From contig CM076949.1 of the NCBI GenBank assembly GCA_039566865.1, forward strand, positions 248,001 through 312,000: a stretch of 64,000 nucleotides of DNA, in the 5' to 3' direction. Both the position numbers and the translations under genes were made by a program. This document shows positions 59,701-64,000 of the stretch, in pieces. Source of the stretch: Aurelia coerulea (Eukaryota > Cnidaria > Scyphozoa > Semaeostomeae > Ulmaridae). Positions within the stretch are counted from its first letter, which is position 1; each line of letters starts with the position of its first letter. Below the pieces are notes generated by a model. It was not told where the DNA came from. It made no database searches and saw only the letters and a program-made list of their open reading frames with translations.

Positions 59701-62630
59701 TCATTTGATTGCCTAAAGGCTAAATTGTATTTTAAGATGTTGGTTGTGGTTTTACAACGGCGTTTTCATGTCGAAAAGAAGATCGATAAACGTGCTCAAA
59801 TTCAAGCCTTAGATGGCATGAAAATGAAACGGCCTATTTTTCCAGTCAACATTTTAGATGTGATACAAAAGGCTGAACTCCTATCCGTATTCTCTGAACT
59901 CAGTATTAACTGAATTCGTATTCCCTGAGCGACATATATTCTCTGAACGCCATATAAGTTCAGCCGTTTGCATCACATCTAAAATATTGACTGGGAAAGT
60001 AGGCCGTTTCTTTTTCATGCCATATAAAGCTTGAATTTGAGCAGGTTTATCGATCTTCTTTTCAACATGAAGACATTGGCCTAAACCACAACCAACATCC
60101 TCGAATAAAATTTAGCCTTTCGGCAATCGGATAAAACAAAGTTTTTGAAAATCGGTTCATCGGTTATGGACATATAAGCAATCAAACGATAATACATCAT
60201 TTTGGGACACCCGATATGTGACTCACAAGTAAATGTTTTGTCTGGTCAAGGGTGTCAGGACACCCACATTTTGATTAAATATTTATTTACCTTGTCTTCT
60301 CGCGATTATTTATCCAAAATTATATCTTATATTCTTTGCACTCAGTATCTTTTCTTAAACAAAGCTGAAGAACTTTCACAAGCCATCAAATTTGTGGAAA
60401 ATATTTTTCAAAACAAATTTCTGGAAGATAAACAATTTCAAGAAATTGGTAAAGAAAGCGATAATCTGTTTTAACATGTATGCAGCAATTTATCAGTTGT
60501 GTCTGTAAAAACTGAAAGAACTTTACGTGTGTAGTTTTCGATACAGATGACATTTATCATGTGGTGTTAGAACAATGACCTGGTTCTGTATCACTGTTTC
60601 AGTTTGTTTTTGTTATTCCAACAGAGATCTAGCGATAGAAATTATGTACTTCTATAGAACATTCATTTGTTCTTGAAGCATTCTGTTTGATAAGTGCCAT
60701 TGTTATTCACGCATCAAATTTTCTCCGAGTCAAAATTGTATATCTAAGATTCTTTTTCGTGCAGGCACAAACGGTTGTTCCTTTTGCATTATTCTCTACA
60801 AAATTGGCTGCATTATTTGGGTAGTAGCAGTGCTATTATTGCAAGATTGTTTATTCTTTTTAAGAAGCTATTTTAGAATGACCTGAATTGAAAATTTACA
60901 TATGTACTGCATGTCCTTGTTTCTAATTATATGTCGTTCAAATCTTTTAAAGGTCCTCATTGCTGGAGTTTGCCTGCTCAAGAACTTGATTTTCCACATT
61001 GTATCGATCGATTCAAATGGTTTGCAATGTCATTTCTAGAAGGAAATGTAATGATATTTTCTCTTATTTTTCGATATGCCTTGCATGTAACTGGACCAAA
61101 AAACCTTTCTTTTATTTTGTAGGAATTCACTCATGTTTCTCGAACAGATCTGCTAGTTTCAGGCCAGTTTTCATCAGTTTCTCTACCGAAAATAGTAACC
61201 CTCGGCCTTTGTAGGGTTATTATTTTCTGGTATTGCCCTCGAAAACAGTCATTATAGGCTTCATCAAACTTTAAAGTCAAAGCTTCCGAATTACGAAAGC
61301 ACGGTTGCGTGCGTATCTGGGATTACTTGTGAAACTCCTGTGATTCAGTTCTTTCTTCGTAGGGAGTTTTAACCAAAAATAACTGTTAAATTTGGTTGCA
61401 TTTATTTTTGTATTCGGCAGATTACAACTAGAATAGATCACGAAAGAGATAATCGTCGCTTTTTTTGGAGGGATTATGGCAAGATTAATGTCGCTTCTCT
61501 TCTTGATTGACTCTCAAGCAGCTTTGATCAGCATCTCTAAATCATTTTGATCGCTAGACTAGATTTTAGCAGTGGGAGTTTAGCAGATATAAGAAGACAG
61601 AAATCAGTTTATTGCGCAATTAAAATGTGAATAATGATTCAAATTGATCTGGAAGTTCACCAGCAATCTGTATTTGATATCTTTCATAAACCAGGATGCT
61701 TGCGCGTAAAGAAATTGGTTATAGTAGCTTTTGCTGTATACCGTAAAAGCTCTATTAAAAACCCCTCTCTTTTTAATCCCCTTGCTATTATTACCCCTTC
61801 TCTAGAATGAAGCCTCTCCATTCACTGTAACGGTTAGTTATATGACTATGGTCAGGGTGAATGTAGGATGCAGTTCATCATTGTGTTACTCGAAAAACAA
61901 ACCGATAATGATGGGGGTGGGGGGCGTTTACCCTGAGAGATGAAGTTTGTAAATGATGTGTATCGAGTGGAGCTTTGCAAATGTTTATAAGTTCAAGTTT
62001 CAGTTTTGAATTGCTTATGCTGACAGATCCGAGTGGAACTCTAACGTGATAGATAATCTAAAGGTTTTTATGGATCTTAGTATTGTCTCAGTTCGATTTA
62101 AAGGTCATATGTTTTTGCTATGATTCTTAAGCATTTTAATCTTACTGCCATCTATTATTTTGTTCAGTAATTTATTTTAAGTGGGCTGGAAGCATTTCTA
62201 GCTATTTCAAGCTAATTTAAGCCCACTATGCTTGCCGTATCCAGGCATGGGACCCCTAGCTGAACGTCCCTTCCGAAGGACTGCTCTGCAAAGTCAATAG
62301 AAAATGAAGTTCCTTTGACAACACTAAAATCTTTTCAGGAAACTATGGGTTTGAAACAAGTTCTTCTGCAATATAAATTCTCTCATCTGAACCACATTTT
62401 TTTATCTGATGACTACAATGATGAGAACAACGAAAAAGCAATTGGTTGGTATGTTAAAAACTACCGTTCTTTCCTTCCTCCATTTTCTTCCTCCACAAGT
62501 CATCAATTCAACAGCAGCATTATGTCGAAGTAATTCCCATTTTTGAACTTTTCTAGGTTTGCGAAGCATTGCGAGAATTTGTTCCTTATTTGCTGACACC
62601 AGCCTCTGTTATGATAAAGACTTGGGCAAA
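36245..62630 (+). CDS. DHX37: DHX37-like DEAH-box RNA helicase, 29 exons, 3' end missing
   Basis: DHX37 (yeast Dhr1/Ecm16) is a nucleolar ATP-dependent helicase that removes U3 snoRNA from pre-40S particles. Twenty-nine exons, all with GT/AG borders and matching phases, give 1119 codons without a stop; human DHX37 has about 1157 residues. Order: basic N-terminus starting MGKLSRAK, RecA1 (GETGSGK about 310, DEAH 410-413, SAT 446-448), RecA2 ([10 protein letters not shown] about 646, QRAGRAGR about 694), ratchet/HA2 region and OB-fold/C-terminal region ending VMIKTWAK. The last 40 or so residues must lie beyond 64000 or in a small exon I could not find. Exon coordinates are in the four following entries. 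Introns 1, 14, 21, 23 and 27 carry transposable elements. The ATG at 36245 agrees with the MGKL start of the human protein. Confidence 0.95.
36736..37162. mobile_element. MITE in DHX37 intron 1 (TACACGT(T)n ends)
   Basis: Left TACACG followed by ten T and ATAAGAAACT pairs with right AGTTTCTTATA, ten A, CGTGTA. Inside, the motif AGTTTCTTA recurs several times in each arm (CTAAAAGTTTCTTAAT, TAGAGTTTCTTAACT), giving a multi-step inverted repeat. It is 427 bp. The 74-codon ORF inside matches nothing I know. Confidence 0.75.
37290..37600. mobile_element. MITE family C, second copy (without the big array)
   Basis: From a C-run at 37290, the order AAATTCCAGAGGGTACC, GTTTGCATGTTAATTTTGAT, CGCAAAATATTGTTTAAAAG, then GATTAAGCCCCCTCTC and AATAAGCCCC matches the right part of the 9.66-10.42 kb element. 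Only three AAGCCCC-type units remain here. Confidence 0.65.
37630..37790. mobile_element. hAT-type MITE (CAGTGGCGGACAC ends) with 8-bp duplication
   Basis: The left end CAGTGGCGGACACTTTG pairs with the right end AGGTGTCCACCACCA. Identical octamers TTTTTATT flank it (37622-37629 and 37791-37798). The interior has G-run/C-run arms. At 161 bp it can only be moved in trans by a hAT transposase. Confidence 0.88.
39242..41519 (+). CDS. DHX37: DHX37 exons 4-9: RecA1 helicase domain
   Basis: Exons 39242-39396, 39705-39800, 40278-40318, 40735-40790, 41077-41190 and 41418-41519. Motif [20 protein letters not shown], motif Ia TEPRRVAA, motif Ib TDGVLLKE, motif II DEAH with ERSVFTD, and motif III MSAT are all intact, so ATP binding and hydrolysis residues are present. 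Exon 6 is a 41-bp micro-exon and exon 7 has 56 bp with a weak GTTGAG donor; both are needed to keep the frame. Confidence 0.93.
42012..46571 (+). CDS. DHX37: DHX37 exons 10-17: RecA2 helicase domain
   Basis: Exons 42012-42092, 42499-42710, 43478-43577, 43998-44090, 44247-44354, 45264-45310, 45718-45795 and 46475-46571. Motif IV region [11 protein letters not shown], a family-typical acidic insertion with a run of Asp/His (about residues 577-600), [17 protein letters not shown] sequence, motif [14 protein letters not shown] and motif [10 protein letters not shown] are present. Exon 17 encodes the LYSSAVF and [12 protein letters not shown] segments that open the winged-helix region. A 98-bp tandem triplication begins four bases into the following intron. 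Confidence 0.93.
44607..45103. mobile_element. Harbinger-like MITE with TAA target duplication
   Basis: Ends are GACCCCGTTTACACGGTAGC and GCTACCGTGTAAACGAGGTC, flanked by TAA at 44604-44606 and 45104-45106. A 3-bp TWA duplication is typical of PIF/Harbinger elements. The terminal motif TACACGGTAGCGGATCA occurs three times in the left arm, with further GATCCGATAC/GTATCGGATC repeats in the right arm. It is 497 bp, in DHX37 intron 14, and non-coding. Confidence 0.82.
46575..46868. repeat. Three tandem 98-bp units at the start of DHX37 intron 17
   Basis: Units begin at 46575, 46673 and 46771 with TAAATCTTTTCATATTCCGA and end GTTTATTTTTGCATAGT. They differ at only a few bases (GAAATAATC/GGATTAATC, CATCTTG/CATCATG), so the duplication is recent. 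The array begins 4 bp inside the intron; the splice donor itself is not repeated. Confidence 0.95.
46976..62630 (+). CDS. DHX37: DHX37 exons 18-29: HA2/OB-fold and C-terminal region
   Basis: Exons 46976-47041, 47530-47587, 47932-48077, 48529-48579, 50189-50251, 50769-50925, 55196-55263, 56248-56300, 57614-57665, 59284-59536, 60953-61047 and 62557-62630. Landmarks matching the human protein: [84 protein letters not shown] and [12 protein letters not shown]. The exon at 62557-62630 ends at a GTAAGT donor with two bases of an open codon, so at least one more exon follows. Intron 23 (4.3 kb) has swallowed a LINE and a U2-like sequence, yet both splice sites look normal. Confidence 0.9.
48779..50091 (+). 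mobile_element. 5'-truncated LINE with poly(A) and 11-bp target-site duplication
   Basis: The insertion is bounded by identical ATTCAAGTAGC copies at 48768-48778 and 50092-50102. It begins in frame inside reverse transcriptase and ends in a run of 17 A (50075-50091). It lies in DHX37 intron 21 in the sense orientation. The tail type (plain poly(A)) differs from that of the LINE at 51-54.5 kb, so it belongs to another family. Confidence 0.93.
48787..49737 (+). pseudogene. C-terminal part of LINE reverse transcriptase
   Basis: This is an uninterrupted 316-codon frame. The true protein reads in from the junction as [12 protein letters not shown], the segment just after the RT palm/LG motif. It continues through [13 protein letters not shown] (thumb region of Jockey/CR1-type RTs) and ends with a CTC...H...C metal-binding-like motif ([17 protein letters not shown]). 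The endonuclease and RT active site are missing because of 5' truncation, so it cannot act. Lack of stop codons suggests a young insertion. Confidence 0.85.
50972..54124 (+). CDS. LINE endonuclease-reverse transcriptase (1050 codons, uninterrupted)
   Basis: An AP-type endonuclease spans about residues 95-330: [46 protein letters not shown] and ISDHLPNF carry the expected catalytic Asn, Glu, Asp and His positions. Reverse transcriptase follows, about 560-830: [61 protein letters not shown], the FADD active site and [17 protein letters not shown] thumb and C-terminal region follows. The Met chosen as start is internal to the original protein, because PHD-finger codons precede it. Such enzymes nick target DNA and copy their RNA there (target-primed reverse transcription). 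No frameshift or stop is visible, so the enzyme part may be competent, although the copy lacks its 5' end. Confidence 0.93.
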   Translation: MSNIFPFNRLEDHDLRTLSFNSLYDCKCKSNCVEEPYFPIIEKLKLNKSLHNKNSRDSSDDIDNQLPSKNDFDYYDTHKFHKLLNNKTLNIKNDFSIIHTNICSLLKHSEDIDQLRVSLDHRFNVIALTETWHSSKNDKAIKDIVLDGYQPYHGTQGSTLKGGCGFFVTESLKFKPRTEFDTQVENINSEFEASWIEIVNEKQKNILLGCIYRHPRKTDNQFIVYMQNIFEKIKKENKLLVIVGDFNLNLLKHDTDDRIKDFLNLMLSNHCQPMITQPTRFSNESRPSLVDNIFINSIEKDTYSGNTISKISDHLPNFTFIKSRNQNPIKTTNIIVRDFKNFEKDNFMLDLQTMKSFDDSKDVNHNYDTFQDHFIKCLDKYAPLKKLSKRKEKMKKKPWINKEILKSIRMRDKFYKKFIKTKNPEWEVKYKSHRNKINHLIRISKRKYYSNYFQNFKNDSKKIWSGIKEIINKNNKSSSSNICLEIEDNFVTCQKQVADSFNTFYSNVASNLVNKMKKSSTHFNDYLSNASINSLFLTPIIPAEVEDQISVLNESKAPGSYGIPIKIVKISKTLISAQLSKIFNQSFEHGIFPDKLKFACVTPIHKGNSKLNMTNYRPISILPTFNKILEKLMYKRLINFLDKNKSLFQHQFGFQKNKSTSLAILDIYTNLTKSMENNYFSCCVFLDFAKAFDTVNHDILHSKLEHYGIRGVTNKWFKSYLHNRPQTVKIGNTKSEELYIRSGVPQGSVLGPLLFLIYINDIPNSSKLLKFHLFADDTSIFLSDKSIDKIEKTLNDELKNVFQWLLSNKLSLNVKKSNCVIFRPARKKPPRKIKLEINGDQIEELDSTKYLGVILDQKLNWKKHISHVSTKLSKYTGLLYKLRHFVPKSTLSSLYNAFIMPHINYGLINWSSATKTNLTPIKRCLKKAVRAINFAKTRDHSLPLFKKQNLLCFDDIIELEIGKFMFSIENRLLDQTFLEMFKKTNERHTRCTRQATRNDFILPKTKLNVVKRTITYTGAITWNKIPSEIKNLKTKTMFSKTFSEHLRKNY
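54346..54421 (+). promoter_or_regulatory. Hairpin in LINE 3' region
   Basis: GGGTACTTGG (54346-54355) is the exact complement of CCAAGTACCC (54412-54421), with an inner GCCCCCCGGGG / TCTCTAGAGA rich loop. LINEs of the CR1/L2 group often have a 3' stem-loop recognised by their reverse transcriptase; that role is inferred. Confidence 0.65.
54501..54535 (+). repeat. (GAAATT)n LINE tail
   Basis: Six units, the last partial, end in GAAAT directly before nucleotide 1 of the U2-like sequence. Microsatellite tails of this sort replace poly(A) in many CR1/L2/RTE LINEs. Confidence 0.9.
54536..54783 (+). ncRNA. U2 snRNA-like sequence, full length with internal insertion (probable pseudogene)
   Basis: It begins ATCGTTTCTCGGCCTTTTGG, matching the conserved U2 5' end, and proceeds through AGTATCTGTT, CTTATCAGCTTAATAACTGA, the Sm site AGATTTTTGGA, GCTTGCTTCACC and CACGGGTTG, ending near GACGGCCCA. 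All these are U2 landmarks in the right order. Two points argue against function: the branch-point recognition sequence reads TTAGTA instead of GTAGTA, and 57 bp are inserted between two TATCTGTT copies, splitting stem-loop IIa from its upstream part. There is no room for a normal upstream snRNA promoter, because the LINE tail touches base 1. A variant U2 gene is less likely. Confidence 0.85.
54580..54636 (+). mobile_element. 57-bp A-rich insertion inside the U2-like sequence
   Basis: It is bounded by TATCTGTT at 54572-54579 and 54637-54644. The insert ends in AAAAAGAAAAAAGAAAA, an A-rich tail typical of retroposed fragments. Its first part (GTCCCCTTTGTTTATCAGGA followed by GGCAG and AATTAAAG) faintly recalls the U2 stem-loop IIb to Sm-site stretch, so a retroposed U2 fragment is an alternative to an unrelated RNA. 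Confidence 0.6.
55375..55544. mobile_element. 170-bp MITE with AGATGGCGTCA arms
   Basis: AGATGGCGTCAAGGGGCATTT at the left pairs with AAATGCCCCTGACGCCATCT at the right, inside outer TACGAT / ATCGTA and GGAAA / TTTCC pairs. It lies in DHX37 intron 24. Confidence 0.75.
56458..56993. mobile_element. Fold-back element in DHX37 intron 25
   Basis: TAGGTTCCAAATCTTTA near the left end pairs with AAAGATTTGGAACCTA near the right. Inner pairs are ATTCTACCGTTG / CAACGGTAGAAT and AAAGAAACTTTAG / CTAAAGTTTCTTT. The centre carries the core shared with the tandem repeat at 11.04-11.35 kb (CCATAGTTTATGAA, AATTTGATGACGTCACA). A truncated family A MITE adjoins its right end. Confidence 0.75.
56984..57077. mobile_element. 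MITE family A, copy 5 (truncated)
   Basis: TAGCTATTCTACAAAAATG, AACGAGCGATATTTTTTACA and GATTCAATTGATGAGTGGCG match the left half of copies 3 and 6; the right half is missing. Confidence 0.6.
58031..58219. mobile_element. Probable MITE in DHX37 intron 26
   Basis: GAAACCTCCTC pairs with GAGGAGGAGGTTC and TTTTCATTTCCCTCGAGG with CTTGAGGGAAATGAAA, in nested order. No target duplication is identified. Confidence 0.6.
59621..60214. mobile_element. MITE family B, long copy (594 bp, TA target)
   Basis: Ends CCGGGTATCCCAAAATGATG and CATCATTTTGGGACACCCGA match the 179-bp element at 7.7 kb and are flanked by TA (59619-59620, 60215-60216). The middle is a further long palindrome (GTTTATCGATCTTCTTTTC region pairs with GAAAAGAAGATCGATAAAC) that is absent in the short copy. 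The 92-codon frame inside is a by-product of the palindrome. It lies in DHX37 intron 27. Confidence 0.82.
61739..61830. mobile_element. MITE family C, left-end fragment
   Basis: TACCGTAAAAGCTCTATTA followed by degenerate CCCCTCTC / TTAATCCCC units resembles the left end of the 9.66 kb element. Confidence 0.55.
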
Positions 62631-62746
62631 GTAAGTCTGCTAATGAGTTCTTCGAATCTTTTTGAAAACGAAAGCATGATGAAAAATGCCCAAAGCTTTC
62701 CATCAACTAGTGTTCACGAAACATGGATTTATACCTCGGGTGAATA

Positions 62747-62943
62747 GACTCTTTTTGCTGTTCTACTAAAGAGTCTGGATCGAGCGATATTTTTATATAG
62801 ATTTATGCGAAGGGCTCGATTGAGTGGCGTCAGAACTCCTTTGTGCACATTCGAAAATTGTCAATTTCGAACGCAATTGCGATTCGAATATATATCAAAA
62901 CATCGTTCGATTCAGATTCTTTTTTAGAATAGCTAAACTGAAA
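62747..62943. mobile_element. MITE family A, copy 6
   Basis: It is preceded by TA. GACTCTTTTTGCTGTTCTAC, GGATCGAGCGATATTTTTAT and GGCTCGATTGAGTGGCGTC match copies 3 and 5. The right arm has ATCGTTCGATTCAGATTC and AGAATAGCTAAA. It lies in the DHX37 intron following the exon at 62557. Confidence 0.75.
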
Positions 62944-62973
62944 GCTCTATTTATGTTAATTTTGAGACGGAGT

Positions 62974-63330
62974 ATTCGAGCCAGGCGTGCATAAACATAG
63001 GAACGTGGGAACAAAGTTCCCAGGCAGCTTTTTCCAAAGCAATATTTGCTGGCAGTTTTTCTAAATAGTTTTTGATGAAATGTAATTGCGGTAAGATGAT
63101 GAATAATAGCAAACAAATGGTACAAATTGCCCATGTTCTGCTGTTGAATATATGATTAATCGTTTCGGTGCTCCATGTATAACAGCTTACTATTTGATAC
63201 CTTGCATTATTACTGGTTCTGGTAATAGGCTTTTCTACCCTAGCTGTACAAAATTGATATGCAGGCAGGTTTTCAGAGAATTTCTACCGCTCCCAGGCAG
63301 GTTTGAACATTATGCACGCCTGATTCGAGC
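62974..63330. mobile_element. Inverted-repeat element near the right edge
   Basis: ATTCGAGCCAGGCGTGCATAA at the left is the inverted partner of TTATGCACGCCTGATTCGAG at the right, with TCCCAGGCAG also present in both arms. Non-coding; about 357 bp. Confidence 0.7.
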
Positions 63331-64000
63331 CCAAAGTTACCCAAAGTATGATTCATATATTAAATCATTTGAGTCATGAGTGACATTTTATTTTGTTTCA
63401 AGCTGCATTGAAATAAGTTTTATCCTTCGGGGCAAGAAGAATTTAACTTGATGGAATTTCATCGATATTATGTTGCAAGAGAAAGAAATTGTTTCTGAAA
63501 GTGCCGAAAAGAAAATTTAGGAAGTAAATTGATAAGATCATCACCACGAATCGCTTTATGAAAAAGGATTTCTAATTGATTTTGTAATTTGATTTAATCT
63601 TTTTGAGATCATTCCGCCACATTTGATGTTAGTCTTTTATGTTTATGTCTTTACAATTAACTTACAAGCTAAGATCTAAATAATTCATAATTTATGCGAA
63701 GTAAGGATACCTCTAGGCCATTGATTTATTTTTATTGATTTATCTCGAATTAAGGTAACAAAATCTATTTTATATAATGCTTTTGATTTACATTCACCGC
63801 CATTTTGTGCATTGACGCAAGGGCGCAAGGACGCAAGGGCGCAATCCACACTGTTCGATATATCAATTCTCTCTCTAGTGAAGTTACACTATGATACTAG
63901 ATGTCATTTTTTTGTTTCTTTAATTTCAAATTCAATTTATCGACGTTTCATTAAAACACTTTCAAAATATAAATCGACTAGTGCCCCCCCCCCCCTCCCG

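Larger units (their letters stand above)
62631..64000. other. DHX37 intron, open at the right edge
   Basis: No exon encoding the expected C-terminal 40 or so residues of DHX37 was recognised. The stretch holds the two MITEs above, an imperfect (GACGCAAGG)n run near 63815-63842 and a final C-run. Confidence 0.55.

Noticed and set aside
59635..59913. 92-codon ORF in the 59.6 kb element
   Set aside because: Lies wholly in a MITE palindrome and is absent from the short family member; no transposase motif.
62335..62533. Possible extra DHX37 exon after a TTTTCAG acceptor
   Set aside because: The DHX37 alignment runs directly from the exon ending at 61047 to the one starting at 62557, with the frame kept; an added exon here would insert unrelated sequence.

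Overview
This is a stretch of an animal (metazoan) nuclear genome: AT-rich, with spliced genes whose introns run from about 100 bp to 5 kb and are full of small transposable elements. The lineage cannot be fixed from sequence alone. A mitochondrial creatine kinase, an LRRC74-type LRR/EF-hand protein, DHX37, a CR1/L2-type LINE with a PHD-finger remnant and many MITEs fit a non-vertebrate animal such as a cnidarian, sponge or tunicate. There are no bacterial features.

Layout. (1) 1-2.4 kb: first coding exon of an AUTS2/FBRSL1-like gene on the minus strand; the rest lies off the left edge. (2) 2.4-9.3 kb: no gene seen, several MITEs. (3) 9.32-26.43 kb: a complete 11-exon minus-strand gene for a 550-residue LRRC74A/B-like protein. 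Its fourth intron holds a complete 3-exon mitochondrial creatine kinase gene (19.90-22.07 kb) on the opposite strand. (4) 26.4-36.2 kb: MITEs, one isolated exon-like segment with a membrane helix on the plus strand, and the last two exons of a PAN-like/F-type discoidin gene on the minus strand. (5) 36.25 kb to the right edge: 29 exons (1119 codons) of DHX37, the DEAH-box helicase of small-subunit ribosome assembly; the last coding exon(s) are missing.

Mobile DNA is the main theme. DHX37 intron 21 holds a 5'-truncated LINE with poly(A) and an 11-bp target-site duplication. Intron 23 holds a different LINE with an uninterrupted 1050-codon endonuclease-reverse transcriptase ORF. Its (GAAATT)n tail runs directly into nucleotide 1 of a full-length U2 snRNA-like sequence, which itself carries a 57-bp A-rich insertion between 8-bp direct repeats. 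There are two hAT-type MITEs with exact 8-bp target-site duplications, a Harbinger-like MITE with a TAA duplication, several TA-flanked MITE families present in more than one copy, a tRNA-derived SINE family (three copies) and four sizeable tandem arrays, one of them inside a MITE.

Gene models were built by hand. Every listed exon of LRRC74-like, creatine kinase and DHX37 has GT/AG borders, and the phases join into one open frame.
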